Shown: positions 1-9,082, counted from the first letter of the stretch. The stretch is DNA of 64,000 nucleotides from Brevibacillus sedimenti (GCF_020923495.1 NZ_CP064048.1:2533501-2597500), one strand, 5' to 3'. Notes: a model not told the origin generated them from the sequence alone. Numbers and translations are program-made.

Positions 1-724
1 AGCAGCCGCCGACCTACACTTCGCTCGTGCTGCATACGGAGGCGGACAAGCTGGACGAGCGAAAAAAACTGGTCAAGATCCTTCACCAAAAGGCCAAAGT
101 GATACCGTTTCAGCCGCTGCGAGACGCCGATCTGTACGCGTGGGTGGAGCGTCAGGCGGAGAAGTACCACGCTGTCATTGAGCGGCCGCAGGCAGTGAAG
201 CTGGTGGAGCGCGCAGGAGGCGACCTGCGCCTGCTGGACAAAGAGCTGGAAAAGATGGCGTTGTTTGTGGGGGGAGCGGAGCGGTCATCACGGATGAGGT
301 GATCGAAACGCTGGCCTCGCGCACGCTGGAACAAGACGTGTTTGCCCTGATTGAGCATACCGCCGCAGGCAGGCTGGACAAAGGCCTGCGGATGCTGTAC
401 GACTGTCTGAAAACGGGCGAAGAACCAATTCGCCTCGTGGCGCTGCTGGCCAGGCAGTTCCGCTTGCTGCTGCACGTGCGGCAGTGGGCGCCGCGGGGGT
501 ATTCGCAGCAGCAGTTGGCCGGCATGCTGAAAGTGCATCCGTACGCGGTAAAAAAAGCGATGGAACAAGCGCGTCATTTTTCCGAAGCGGCGCTGCGAAG
601 GCTGTTGGCCGTATTGGCCGAGGAAGACTACCGGATGAAGTCCGGACAGGTGGACAAGCGGCTGGCCCTGGAACTGTTCATGACGCGCGTCTACGAGGAA
701 CGGACCAAAGCAAAAAACCCGTGA
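1..724 (+). CDS. holA: DNA polymerase III delta subunit, 5'-truncated, with apparent frameshift
   Basis: Clamp-loader delta subunit, which opens the beta sliding clamp during replication. The gene enters from outside the window. One frame reads from base 3 (PPTYTSLVL, later LRLLDKELEKMALFVG). The rest of the protein (VITDEVIETLASRTLEQDVFAL to the stop at 722-724) is in the frame one base back. The switch falls at a run of six G at 269-274. Adding one G restores a continuous family-like sequence, so I treat this as one gene. Because holA is essential, a homopolymer sequencing error is more likely than a real mutation. The position next to rpsT matches B. subtilis (yqeN-rpsT). Confidence 0.85.
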
Positions 725-745
725 ACCAGGTGTTCGCGGGTTTTT
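713..745. terminator. Bidirectional intrinsic terminator between holA and rpsT
   Basis: The arms AAAAACCCGTGAAC and GTTCGCGGGTTTTT flank a 5-nt loop, giving 14 bp with one G-T wobble. The A-rich and T-rich flanks allow termination on either strand. It serves the convergent genes holA (plus) and rpsT (minus). The first arm overlaps the end of holA. Confidence 0.8.
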
Positions 746-763
746 CTGATGTACCGATTACTC

Positions 764-1039
764 TTACGCTACCGGAGCGGTCAGAGCGTTGAACTTTTTC
801 ATCAAGCGGGACTTTTGACGGTTTGCTGCGTTTTTATGAATGAGACCTTTCGTAGCGGCCTTGTCCAGCTTTTTCACAGCCACCAGAAGAGTGGATTTCG
901 CCAGTTCGACATCGGAAGCAGCGACCGCTTTCTCAAAGTTCTTCATTGCAGTACGCAGGTCGGACTTTTGAGAAGCGCGTTGTGCGCGGCGCTTTTCGAT
1001 TTGTTTGGTGCGCTTGATCGCGGATTTAATGTTTGGCAT
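764..1039 (-). CDS. rpsT: 30S ribosomal protein S20
   Basis: A 91-residue basic protein starting [18 protein letters not shown], the standard S20 N-terminus, and ending NALTAPVA. S20 binds 16S rRNA early in 30S assembly. The start is fixed by AAGGAGGTG seven bases upstream on the minus strand. A longer in-frame extension exists but has no S20 similarity. It is transcribed divergently from gpr and convergently to holA, as in B. subtilis. Confidence 0.97.
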   Translation of the reverse strand: MPNIKSAIKRTKQIEKRRAQRASQKSDLRTAMKNFEKAVAASDVELAKSTLLVAVKKLDKAATKGLIHKNAANRQKSRLMKKFNALTAPVA

Positions 1040-1091
1040 GTGTGTCACCTCCTTAGACGACCATAGGCATGCAGGAAATACAACAAAACTT

Positions 1092-1120
1092 ATTCTAGCA
1101 CGCAGACTTGCCATTTGCAA
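1092..1120 (-). promoter_or_regulatory. Sigma-A promoter of rpsT
   Basis: On the minus strand TTGCAA (1120-1115), a 17-bp spacer and TAGAAT (1097-1092). TGC directly before the -10 makes it an extended -10 element. It lies about 50 bp upstream of the rpsT start. Confidence 0.65.
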
Positions 1121-1130
1121 GAAAGGATTC

Positions 1131-1160
1131 GGAATAAAAAACGGGGTTTCAAGCAACCTA
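1131..1160 (+). promoter_or_regulatory. Candidate forespore (sigma-G-like) promoter of gpr
   Basis: GGAATA (1131-1136), 17 bp, then CAACCTA (1154-1160) resembles the sigma-G pattern GAATA - CATACTA. The gpr start is 37 bp downstream. B. subtilis gpr is known to be transcribed in the forespore; the assignment here is a pattern match only. Confidence 0.4.
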
Positions 1161-1196
1161 ACAGCAGGAACAAAATGGAGAAGGGAGCAAGTACAG

Positions 1197-2297
1197 ATGG
1201 AGCACAATCTCGATTTGTCCGGTTATTCCATCCGGACCGACCTGGCCCTCGAAGCACATGAACTGGCCCAGCAGCAGCAAGGCGGCCAGATCCCCGGTGT
1301 CAGGATCGAGACGGACGATTCGGAAGAGGGGATCAAGGTAACGCGCCTGGCTGTGGAAAACGAGGAAGCGGGCAGGCAGATTGGCAAGCTGCCTGGCCAC
1401 TACATCACCATCGAAGTGCCGAAGCTGCGCAACAACGACACGGCCGTCGAAGAACGGGTAGCCCAGCGGTTCGCCCGTGAATTTGCCCGGTTTCTCAGCG
1501 AACTGGGAATTACGGAAGAAAAGAAGGCGCTCGTCGTCGGCCTCGGCAACTGGAATGTGACGCCGGACGCGCTGGGACCGATGGTGGTGGAAAACCTGCT
1601 CGTCACCCGTCATTTGTTTACGCTCGCTCCCGAGACTGTGGAAGACGGGTACCGCGAAGTGAGCGCCCTCTCGCCGGGGGTGCTGGGGATCACCGGCATC
1701 GAGACGAGCGAGATTATCTTTGGGGTGGTGGAAAAGAGCAAACCCGACTTCGTCATCTGCGTCGACGCGCTGGCCTCCCGTGCGCTGCACCGTGTCAACA
1801 CCACGATCCAGATTTCTGATACGGGAATTCATCCCGGCTCCGGCGTCGGCAACAAGCGGAAGGCAATTGACGAAAAGACGTTGGGCATTCCGGTGATCGC
1901 GATCGGCGTGCCGACGGTCGTGTTTGCCTCCACGATTGTCAACGACGCCATCACCTATCTGCTCGGCCACTTCGGCCAGTCAATGAAGGAGAGCAACCGG
2001 CCCGCCAACAAGCTGGCGATGAGCAGTCTGCCGGAGCGGAAAGAGCCGTATACGGAAGATGATCTGCCCGACATGGAGGCGCGCAAGACGTTTCTGGGCC
2101 TGGTGGGGTCGCTGCCCGAGGAGGAAAAACGGCAGCTCATTCACGAGGTGCTGCGGCCGCTGGGACAAGACCTGGTGGTGACACCCAAGGAAGTGGACGA
2201 CTTTATCGAAGGGGTGGCCAACGTGCTCGCTACCGGGTTGAACCAGGCGCTGCACCGTGCCGTCAACAGTAAGAACAGCGCGGCCTACACCCACTGA
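1197..2297 (+). CDS. gpr: Germination protease GPR (small acid-soluble spore protein endopeptidase)
   Basis: Family A25 protease that degrades SASPs when spores germinate. The product has 366 residues and starts [15 protein letters not shown] at ATG 1197. A longer in-frame ORF extends upstream but would include the promoter region. The Y-S-I-R-T-D-L-A stretch at residues 10-17 matches the family autoprocessing site, so cleavage after D15 would release a propeptide, as in Bacillus GPR. The core includes [16 protein letters not shown] and [17 protein letters not shown], typical of the family. It is followed by spoIIP, the usual gpr-spoIIP pair. Confidence 0.96.
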   Translation: MEHNLDLSGYSIRTDLALEAHELAQQQQGGQIPGVRIETDDSEEGIKVTRLAVENEEAGRQIGKLPGHYITIEVPKLRNNDTAVEERVAQRFAREFARFLSELGITEEKKALVVGLGNWNVTPDALGPMVVENLLVTRHLFTLAPETVEDGYREVSALSPGVLGITGIETSEIIFGVVEKSKPDFVICVDALASRALHRVNTTIQISDTGIHPGSGVGNKRKAIDEKTLGIPVIAIGVPTVVFASTIVNDAITYLLGHFGQSMKESNRPANKLAMSSLPERKEPYTEDDLPDMEARKTFLGLVGSLPEEEKRQLIHEVLRPLGQDLVVTPKEVDDFIEGVANVLATGLNQALHRAVNSKNSAAYTH

Positions 2298-2312
2298 TGG
2301 CTGCCGTCCTGG

Positions 2313-2352
2313 CCGTCTGCCGGTGAGCGCTCCTCACTGACACCGCAGACGG
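2313..2352. repeat. Inverted repeat after gpr
   Basis: CCGTCTGC and GCAGACGG form an 8-bp perfect stem that extends inward through GGTG/CACC with one bulged base. On the plus strand it is followed by AAAAAC rather than a T tract, so it is a poor plus-strand terminator. It may end or stabilise the gpr mRNA. Confidence 0.4.
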
Positions 2353-2484
2353 AAAAACTAGCGGTGAGAGAAAAGGTAGAAAAGGGTTCTATCGTCTCTA
2401 TGACGCTCATAGGCTAAAGCATAGACAAGCGTTCGGCGATTGCTAAGTCCGCTGTCAATGCAAACAGCATGAGGAGGGAGACAG

Positions 2485-3666
2485 ATGGCAACCCTGATTC
2501 AGCGCCAATTTGTCGCGCTTTCCATTATCACGGCCTTCCTGTTCATCGTCACCAGTGTGATGGCGATGCACGGCAACCGCGTCATGATCGCCTCGTCGGC
2601 TGTGCAGCAGGCGGCGACCCGCGTGTCCAGCCTGGCTTTGCTCACATGGATGGGACAGGAGATTCCCACGCTGACACAGACGGTACAGGCCTCTACAGAG
2701 CGAGGCGTCAACAGCATATCCGGTTTTTTGTTTCAGGTGGCCACCGGCATCCAGCCTGGTGACCTGCGCAGCCTGCTGGGAAGGGAGCTGCCCGGCATGC
2801 TGACAGCGGATGACGCCCGCTTTGTCGTCGCCGGCAGGGACTCCACGCTGGCCGACCTGTACGTGGAATACCCCGCCTATCCGCATCAGGTGAACGATGC
2901 GGCGCCGTCTGGCAATACCGGTGAAACGGCAGCAAACGATGCACAGCCGAAGCCGGAGGAGAACAAGGCGGCACCGCAGCCCAACCCGACCACCGGCGGC
3001 AGGAAAATTGTCTACGTCTACAGCACCCACAACCGCGAGTCCTGGTACAGTGAAACAAAGCCCGTCGGGACATCGGTGGACCACCCTAAGCGCAACATCT
3101 CGCTGGTCAGCAAGCGGCTGGCGGAAGCGCTGAACGAACGAGGCATCGGCACGGAGTACAATGAGGAAGACATCTACCAAAAGCTGTTGGACAAAAAATT
3201 GGACTACGCCCTCTCCTACGCCGAATCGCTGCGGGCGGTCAAGGCGGCGACGCAGCGGAACCGGGAGCTGTATTACTTCTTTGACCTGCACCGCGACACT
3301 GCGCCGCGCAGCAAAACCACCGTCACCATCAACGGTAAGACCTATGCCCGCGTCTTGATGATCATCGGGAAGCGAAACAAAAACTACGAGAAAAACGAGC
3401 AGTTTGCCACCGAACTGCACCACCTGATGGAAAAGATGTATCCCGGCCTGTCCCGCGGCGTCATGGAAAAAGGGGCGAAAACCGACCATGGCGAGTATAA
3501 CCAGTCCATCTCACCGGGAAGCCTTTTAATGGAAATCGGCGGAACCAGCAATACGCTGCAGGAGTCGTTGAACACGGCGGAAGCGCTGGCAGACGTGTTC
3601 GCCGAATACTACTGGCAGGCGGAAAAGGTGGGCAAACCGTTGACCAGCGAGCCTGCCAAGAGGTGA
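2485..3666 (+). CDS. spoIIP: Stage II sporulation protein P
   Basis: Cell-wall amidase/endopeptidase of the DMP complex (SpoIID-SpoIIM-SpoIIP) that removes septal peptidoglycan for engulfment of the forespore. The product has 393 residues. An N-terminal membrane anchor spans about residues 12-30, followed by a Pro/Glu-rich linker (about 130-170) and the catalytic domain. That domain carries VYSTHNRESW, FFDLHRD and the late LLMEIGGTSNT motif, whose His/Glu residues are the family's metal and active-site positions. ATG 2485 has GGAGGGAG upstream. A 187-bp gap separates it from gpr; I see no convincing promoter there. Confidence 0.95.
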   Translation: MATLIQRQFVALSIITAFLFIVTSVMAMHGNRVMIASSAVQQAATRVSSLALLTWMGQEIPTLTQTVQASTERGVNSISGFLFQVATGIQPGDLRSLLGRELPGMLTADDARFVVAGRDSTLADLYVEYPAYPHQVNDAAPSGNTGETAANDAQPKPEENKAAPQPNPTTGGRKIVYVYSTHNRESWYSETKPVGTSVDHPKRNISLVSKRLAEALNERGIGTEYNEEDIYQKLLDKKLDYALSYAESLRAVKAATQRNRELYYFFDLHRDTAPRSKTTVTINGKTYARVLMIIGKRNKNYEKNEQFATELHHLMEKMYPGLSRGVMEKGAKTDHGEYNQSISPGSLLMEIGGTSNTLQESLNTAEALADVFAEYYWQAEKVGKPLTSEPAKR

Positions 3667-3672
3667 AGAGGC

Positions 3673-3981
3673 ATGAACGTGACGGTGAAGCTGGCGGGGA
3701 TGGTAGTGATCCTGTTGATCGGCGTGGCGTTGGGGCTGCAGACAGCAGAGCGCGGCATCCATAAGGTGAGCGGAACGCCGGAGCAGCAGCCGCAGACGTT
3801 TTACATCAAAAAGTTGGACAAGGGGCAGATGGAGATCGCGGTGATGGGTACACAGGTGCAGGCGGCGGCGCCGCGCGAGATGGTCAACTACGTGAGCAGC
3901 GCGGGCCAAACGCTGGGGCGGCTGGTGAAAGAAGGGACGAAGTCGGCCGTTGAGTGGGTGGCCAGGATTTTTGCCCCATGA
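3673..3981 (+). CDS. yqxA: YqxA-family small membrane protein (DUF3679)
   Basis: A 102-residue protein with one N-terminal membrane segment (about residues 6-22, AGMVVILLIGVALGL) and a polar exported tail. The place between spoIIP and lepA, 6 bp after spoIIP, is that of B. subtilis yqxA, and the tail (FYIKKLDKGQMEIAVMG) fits the family as I know it. Co-transcription with spoIIP suggests expression during sporulation. Function unknown. Confidence 0.75.
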   Translation: MNVTVKLAGMVVILLIGVALGLQTAERGIHKVSGTPEQQPQTFYIKKLDKGQMEIAVMGTQVQAAAPREMVNYVSSAGQTLGRLVKEGTKSAVEWVARIFAP

Positions 3982-4031
3982 GCGGTCGTTTATAGACAAA
4001 TCAATGCAGGCAAACAGTCAGGTATTAATCA

Positions 4032-4056
4032 GGCCCGCTGCACATGCGGGTCTTTC
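4032..4056 (+). terminator. Intrinsic terminator after spoIIP-yqxA
   Basis: GGCCCGC and GCGGGTC around a 7-nt loop, then TTTCTCGTT. One G-T pair in the stem. It ends the spore operon before the peptide-transporter genes. Confidence 0.7.
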
Positions 4057-4109
4057 TCGTTCGTTCGTATTGGTTCGCACAGGAGAATATTTTGTTTGTT
4101 TAGTCAAGT

Positions 4110-4115
4110 TATAAT
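4110..4115 (+). promoter_or_regulatory. Probable -10 element of the peptide ABC operon
   Basis: A perfect TATAAT in an AT-rich island (about 4080-4165) that stands out from the GC-rich surroundings. No clear -35 hexamer lies at 16-18 bp, so activation or a degenerate -35 is possible. The first gene starts about 100 bp downstream. Confidence 0.4.
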
Positions 4116-4217
4116 TATGTGAATTTAATACGTTGCCAAAAAATTGGATTAATGGCATAATTGATCACAGTTAGGCGTCTTGTCCTATGGAATATATCGG
4201 TAAGAGAGGTGCACGGC

Positions 4218-5186
4218 GTGTCACAGCCTTTGCTTGAGATCGAAAACCTGCAGACGCACTTTTTCACGGACCGCGGACAAATCCCGGCCGTCGACGGCGT
4301 TTCCATCAAGGTAAACAAAGGAGAAGTGGTCGGCATTGTCGGCGAATCCGGGTGCGGGAAAAGTGTGACCTCGCTTTCCGTGATGAGACTGGTCCCCAAT
4401 CCTCCTGGCAAGATTGTCGGCGGCTCCATCCGGTTTAAGGGGGAAGAGCTGGTCACAGCCAGCGAAAAGCGCATGAGGGAGCTGCGCGGCAATGAGATTG
4501 CGATGATCTTTCAGGAGCCGATGACCTCGCTCAATCCCGTTTTCACGATCGGCAACCAGATTGGGGAAGTGATTCGAATACATACCAACGCGACGAAAAA
4601 AGAGGCCAGGCAGCGCTCGATTGACATGTTGAAAAAAGTGGGCATCCCGCGCGCGGAAGCGATCGTGGACGAATACCCGCACCAATTGTCCGGCGGCATG
4701 AGGCAGCGGGTCATGATTGCCATGGCGATGGCCTGCAATCCCCAGCTGTTGATTGCGGACGAACCGACGACGGCGCTGGACGTGACGATTCAGGCGCAGA
4801 TTCTCGATCTGATGCGGCAGCTCAATCGCGAGTCGGAAACGGCGATTATGATGATCACCCACGACCTCGGGGTGGTTGCGGAGATGTGTGACCGCGTTGT
4901 CGTGATGTACGCGGGCAACGTGGTGGAGGAAGGCGACGTCCGCTCCATCCTGAAAGAGCCAAAACACCCGTACACGGTCGGGCTGCTTAATTCCCTGCCC
5001 AAACTGGCGGGGGAGCGGAAGCGGCTGTACTCCATCCCCGGCAACGTGCCCATCCCCGGATCGCTCACCGTAGGCTGCCGATTTGCCCCGCGCTGCGAGC
5101 ACGCGACCGACAGGTGCAGGGCAGAGATGCCGGAACTGAAAGCGGCAGGACCGAATCGACGCACTCGCTGTTGGCTGTACGATTAA
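4218..5186 (+). CDS. Peptide ABC transporter ATP-binding protein (DppD/OppD type)
   Basis: First of the two ATPases energising a di-/oligopeptide importer. Walker A GESGCGKS, signature LSGGMRQR, Walker B LLIADEPTTALDV and switch H ITHDLG are present. The C-terminal extension after the peptide-binding P-G loop carries four cysteines (GCRFAPRC, DRC, RCWLYD). That is the arrangement known to bind an Fe-S cluster in some DppD proteins. GTG 4218 was chosen because GAGAGGTG sits seven bases upstream; TTG 4161 is an in-frame alternative without a good ribosome site. It leads a five-gene operon. Dpp versus Opp specificity cannot be decided from sequence alone. Confidence 0.9.
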   Translation: MSQPLLEIENLQTHFFTDRGQIPAVDGVSIKVNKGEVVGIVGESGCGKSVTSLSVMRLVPNPPGKIVGGSIRFKGEELVTASEKRMRELRGNEIAMIFQEPMTSLNPVFTIGNQIGEVIRIHTNATKKEARQRSIDMLKKVGIPRAEAIVDEYPHQLSGGMRQRVMIAMAMACNPQLLIADEPTTALDVTIQAQILDLMRQLNRESETAIMMITHDLGVVAEMCDRVVVMYAGNVVEEGDVRSILKEPKHPYTVGLLNSLPKLAGERKRLYSIPGNVPIPGSLTVGCRFAPRCEHATDRCRAEMPELKAAGPNRRTRCWLYD

Positions 5187-5204
5187 CCCGAAAGGAGCAT
5201 GCAG

Positions 5205-6176
5205 GTGGCTGAAGATCTGCTGATTGTCAAGAATCTGAAAAAATACTACTCCATCACAGGCGGCGTTTTCGGGAAAGAGGTTGGCGTAGTCAAGGCGGTG
5301 GACGACGTATCGTTCACGGTCAAGCGGGGGGAGACGCTCGGCCTGGTGGGCGAGAGCGGCTGCGGCAAGTCGACGACCGGACGCTCTCTGCTGCGGCTGA
5401 TCGAACCGACCGCCGGAGAAGTGATATTTGACGGCGTCAATGTCACCGCGCTCACAGCGGACGAGATGCGCAGGATGCGCCGCCACATGCAGATTGTCTT
5501 TCAGGATCCGTTCGCCTCTCTCAATCCTCGTCACAATATTGAAAAGATTTTGGAAGAACCGCTCGTGGTGCACGGCATCGGCACGCCAGACGAACGGAAA
5601 AAGCGGGTGCGGGAGATGCTGGAAGTGGTCGGTTTGAGCAGCGCCCACGCACAGCGCTATCCGCACCAGTTCAGCGGCGGCCAGCGGCAGCGGATCGGCA
5701 TCGCCCGGGCCCTGATGCTCAACCCCAAACTGATCGTGGCAGACGAACCGGTGTCGGCGCTGGACGTATCCATCCAGTCGCAGGTGCTCAACCTGATGCA
5801 GGATCTGCAGCAGGAATTGGGGCTCACCTACCTGTTCATCGCCCACGATCTGAGCGTCGTACGCCACATCAGCGACCGCGTCGGCGTGATGTACCTGGGG
5901 CGACTGGTGGAACTGGCCGACAGCGAAACGCTGTACGACCAGCCGTTGCACCCGTACACGCGCGCGCTGCTGTCAGCCGTGCCGTCGCCTGATCCGGATG
6001 CCGTGCGGGAACGGATCATCCTGCAGGGAGATGTGCCCAGCCCGGCCAATCCGCCCGGCGGATGCACATTTCACACCCGCTGTCCCCATGTGACCGAAGA
6101 ATGCCGCAGCGTGCGTCCCGCATTTCAGGACGTTGGCGGCGGCCATTTCATCGCCTGTCATTTGTACAAGACGTGA
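5205..6176 (+). CDS. Peptide ABC transporter ATP-binding protein (DppF/OppF type)
   Basis: Second ATPase of the importer. Walker [10 protein letters not shown], signature FSGGQRQR, Walker [15 protein letters not shown], switch region IAHDLSVV. Its C-terminus repeats the four-Cys pattern of its partner ([18 protein letters not shown]). AAAGGAG at 5191-5197 is only one base from ATG 5199 but seven bases from GTG 5205, so GTG is the better start and ATG the alternative. The gene begins 18 bp after the first ATPase. Confidence 0.9.
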   Translation: MAEDLLIVKNLKKYYSITGGVFGKEVGVVKAVDDVSFTVKRGETLGLVGESGCGKSTTGRSLLRLIEPTAGEVIFDGVNVTALTADEMRRMRRHMQIVFQDPFASLNPRHNIEKILEEPLVVHGIGTPDERKKRVREMLEVVGLSSAHAQRYPHQFSGGQRQRIGIARALMLNPKLIVADEPVSALDVSIQSQVLNLMQDLQQELGLTYLFIAHDLSVVRHISDRVGVMYLGRLVELADSETLYDQPLHPYTRALLSAVPSPDPDAVRERIILQGDVPSPANPPGGCTFHTRCPHVTEECRSVRPAFQDVGGGHFIACHLYKT

Positions 6177-6331
6177 GTCACGAGGGGACCGGGGAGGAGC
6201 GAAAAGCACCCGCACGGTCGGGAGCAACGCTGCCTGTTCCCAGGCAAAGGGGGGATGCGGAAAAACGGTGACGGTCCAAATCTTTCGAATAATGGCGTGA
6301 AGAAAAACGGAGGAAAAGGGGGCACTCATCC

Positions 6332-7981
6332 ATGAAGAAGAACGTGCTTACTGCTGCAATGGCCAGCCTGTTGGCGCTCTCCATGGCGCTGGCAGGATGC
6401 AGCGGCTCGCAAACGGCTCAGCAGCCGGCTGACCAATCGGGGCAACAACCGGCGCAGACGGCGACGGAACCGGCCAACAACGGTCCCAAGCAGTTGATCA
6501 TCGGCCGCGGCGCTGATACGAAAAGCCTTGATCCCATCCGGGAGACCGACGGTGAAACCTTTAAGGTGACGGAAAACATATACGAAACGCTGGTCAGCTA
6601 TGAAGACACCAGCACCAAGGTCATTCCCGGATTGGCGGAGAGCTGGGAGATTTCACCGGACGGCTTGACCTACACCTTCAAGCTCCGCCAGGGCGTGAAA
6701 TTCCACGACGGCACCGATTTCAACGCCGAAGCGGTCAAGTTCAACTTTGACCGCTGGATGGACAAGAGCAACAAGTACCACAACCCCGAGGGCTACCCGT
6801 ACTACAACGACATGTTCGGCGGCTACAAAGGCGACAAGGATCACGTAATCAAGGAAGTCAAGGTGGTCGATCCGTACACCGTGCAGTTCGTGCTGAACCG
6901 GACAATGGCGCCGTTCCTGGCCAACCTGGGCATGTCGCCGTTTGCGATTGCGTCTCCGAAAGCGATCGAAAGCGGAACGCTCGGGGAGAAGCCGGTCGGT
7001 ACGGGACCGTTCAAGTTCGTGGAATGGGTTCGCAACGACACCATCACGCTGGAGAAAAACCCCGACTACTGGAACAAGGGGCTGCCCAAGCTGGACAAGG
7101 TCGTCTTTAAAGTCATTCCGGAAAACACGGCGCGCCTGACCGCGCTTGCCTCCGGCGAAATCGACCTGATGGACGGTCTCAATCCGGACGATGCAGAGAG
7201 CGTGAAGGAGAACGAGGACCTGCAGTTGATCCTGCGCCCGTCGATGAACGTCGGCTATTTGGCGTTCAACACGGAGAAGAAGCCGTTTGACAATCCGAAA
7301 GTGCGTCAAGCCATCGGCTACGCCATCAACAAGCCGGAACTGGTCCAAGCGTTCTACAGCGGCCTGGGTGAACCGGCAACCAACCCGATGCCGCCCAGCC
7401 TCTGGGGTTACAACGACCAGATCAAGGACCGCGAGTACAACCTGGAAAAGGCCAAGCAGCTGCTGGCGGAGGCAGGCTATCCCAATGGCTTCAAGGTCAA
7501 GTTCTGGGCGATGCCGGTGCCGCGTCCGTACATCCCCGACGGCAAGAAGATTGCCGAGGCCATTCAGCAGGATCTGAAAAAGATCGGCATCGAGACGGAA
7601 ATTGTCACGATGGAGTGGGCCACCTATCTGGAAAAAACGCGGAAAGGCGAGCACGACATGTGCCTGCTCGGGTGGACTGGCGACAACGGCGACCCGGACA
7701 ACTTCCTGTATACACTGCTTGACAAAAACACGATCAACGGCAACAACATTTCCCGCTACAGCAATGAGGAAGTCCACCAACTGCTGCTGAAAGCGCAGTC
7801 CTTGCCCGATCAAGCGGAGCGGGAAGCCCTGTACAAGAAAGCCCAGGAGATCATTTTCAACGACGCGCCGCTGATCCCGCTGGTGCACTCCACTCCGCCG
7901 CTCGCCGCGAAGAAGAGCGTCACGGGCTATCAGCCTCATCCCAAAGGCAGCGAAAGCGTAGAAAAGGTAGACATCCAATAA
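6332..7981 (+). CDS. Peptide ABC transporter substrate-binding lipoprotein (SBP family 5)
   Basis: Extracellular peptide receptor of the importer, 549 residues. The lipobox L-A-G-C puts the lipidated cysteine at residue 23. A low-complexity Gln/Ala linker (about 24-52) tethers the domain to the membrane. The mature protein has the SBP_bac_5 hallmarks: RGADTKSLDP near the start, LAESWEISPDGLTYTFKLRQ and the PVGTGPFKF loop. Start ATG 6332 follows GGAGGAAAAGGGGG. The gap of 155 bp to dppF has only a small GCCTG/CAGGC hairpin. A stem-loop follows the gene. Confidence 0.92.
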   Translation: MKKNVLTAAMASLLALSMALAGCSGSQTAQQPADQSGQQPAQTATEPANNGPKQLIIGRGADTKSLDPIRETDGETFKVTENIYETLVSYEDTSTKVIPGLAESWEISPDGLTYTFKLRQGVKFHDGTDFNAEAVKFNFDRWMDKSNKYHNPEGYPYYNDMFGGYKGDKDHVIKEVKVVDPYTVQFVLNRTMAPFLANLGMSPFAIASPKAIESGTLGEKPVGTGPFKFVEWVRNDTITLEKNPDYWNKGLPKLDKVVFKVIPENTARLTALASGEIDLMDGLNPDDAESVKENEDLQLILRPSMNVGYLAFNTEKKPFDNPKVRQAIGYAINKPELVQAFYSGLGEPATNPMPPSLWGYNDQIKDREYNLEKAKQLLAEAGYPNGFKVKFWAMPVPRPYIPDGKKIAEAIQQDLKKIGIETEIVTMEWATYLEKTRKGEHDMCLLGWTGDNGDPDNFLYTLLDKNTINGNNISRYSNEEVHQLLLKAQSLPDQAEREALYKKAQEIIFNDAPLIPLVHSTPPLAAKKSVTGYQPHPKGSESVEKVDIQ

Positions 7982-7995
7982 GGAAGACGGCAACA

Positions 7996-8026
7996 AAGGG
8001 TAAGAGGAACCCTTCTTCTTACCCTT
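7996..8026 (+). other. Intercistronic stem-loop in the peptide-transporter operon
   Basis: AAGGGTAAGAGGAA and TTCTTCTTACCCTT form a 14-bp stem with one G-U pair and a 3-nt loop, 15 bp after the binding-protein gene. The following bases (CTCTCATG) are not a clean T tract. It could protect the 3' end of the binding-protein mRNA or partly attenuate the permease genes. Confidence 0.65.
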
Positions 8027-8059
8027 CTCTCATGTGCAAAACGCGAGGAAAGCGAGGAG

Positions 8060-9070
8060 ATGGCCTTGCTGTCATACACGATTCGTAGATTGTTGATGCT
8101 GATTCCCGTGCTCCTTGGCATGTCGCTGATTGTATTTGCCATCATTCGCGCCATCCCCGGCGATCCGGCGCTGACCATTTTGGGAGAAAAGGCAAGTGCC
8201 AAAGCTCTGGAGGATCTGCGGCAGCAGCTCGGGCTGAACAATCCCTGGTACGTGCAGTACTTCCACTACCTGTGGGACGTTCTCAGGGGAGACCTGGGCG
8301 TATCCTTGCACACCAAGGCTCCCATCGCGAAGGAATTGGGGCCGTACCTGGCTGCCACCATTGAATTGACGCTGGTCAGCATGATATTTGCCGTTTTCAT
8401 CGGCGTAAATGCCGGAATCATTTCGGCCTGGAAGCAAAACTCGTGGTTTGACTACATCTGCATGCTGGTTGCGTTGATCGGCGTATCCATGCCCGTATTC
8501 TGGCTGGGGTTGATGGAGCAGTGGCTGTTTGCCCAGGAGTTGAAGTGGCTGCCTTCCATTGGACGCGACAATCCGCGTGATCCCGTAACGGCGATTACGC
8601 ATTTCTATATCATTGATGCGATGCTGGCCGGTCGTTGGGACCATCTCCGCGACGTGATCGAGCACCTGATTTTGCCGAGCATCGCGCTGGGGACCATCCC
8701 GATGGCGATCATCGCCCGCATCACCCGTTCCAGCATGCTGGAAGTGATGCGCTCCGACTATATTCGGACGGCACGTGCCAAGGGGCTGGGACAGTTTTTC
8801 GTGGTGTACAAGCACGCCTTGAAAAATGCGCTGATTCCCGTCCTGACCATCGTCGGGCTGCAGACAGGGCTGTTGATCGGCGGAGCCGTCCTGACCGAGA
8901 CGATTTTTGGCTGGCCCGGCGTTGGCCGATACATTTTTACGGCGATTGGAAACCGCGATTATCCCGTCATTCAATCAAGCATTCTCGTCATCGCTACGAT
9001 TTTTGTCCTGATCAACCTGTTGGTCGACCTCCTCTACGCCTATGTCGATCCGCGCATTAAATACCGCTAA
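8060..9070 (+). CDS. Peptide ABC transporter permease (DppB/OppB type)
   Basis: Membrane component of the importer, 336 residues with about six transmembrane helices. It starts with the typical SYTIRRLLMLIPVLLG segment. It carries the EAA loop that contacts the ATPases (YIRTARAKGLGQFFVVYKHA) and the late TETIFGWPGVGRY motif of BPD_transp_1 permeases. ATG 8060 is used. GAGGAG abuts this ATG and is six bases from TTG 8066, which would give the common family start ML-S-Y, so TTG 8066 may be the true start. Confidence 0.93.
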   Translation: MALLSYTIRRLLMLIPVLLGMSLIVFAIIRAIPGDPALTILGEKASAKALEDLRQQLGLNNPWYVQYFHYLWDVLRGDLGVSLHTKAPIAKELGPYLAATIELTLVSMIFAVFIGVNAGIISAWKQNSWFDYICMLVALIGVSMPVFWLGLMEQWLFAQELKWLPSIGRDNPRDPVTAITHFYIIDAMLAGRWDHLRDVIEHLILPSIALGTIPMAIIARITRSSMLEVMRSDYIRTARAKGLGQFFVVYKHALKNALIPVLTIVGLQTGLLIGGAVLTETIFGWPGVGRYIFTAIGNRDYPVIQSSILVIATIFVLINLLVDLLYAYVDPRIKYR

Positions 9071-9082
9071 GGAGGACGTCTT

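Noticed and set aside
152..577. Long minus-strand ORF opposite holA
   Set aside because: Shadow frame caused by high GC; no family similarity, and the plus strand is clearly holA.
2455..3489. 344-codon ORF opposite spoIIP
   Set aside because: Antisense shadow with Arg/Val/Gln-biased low-complexity translation and no ribosome site; spoIIP is unambiguous.
4085..4125. CodY box before the peptide transporter
   Set aside because: The AT-rich stretch has too many mismatches to AATTTTCWGAAAATT.
4221..5951. 576-codon minus-strand ORF under the two ATPase genes
   Set aside because: Antisense of two strong ABC ATPase genes; His/Arg-rich translation typical of GC-rich shadows.
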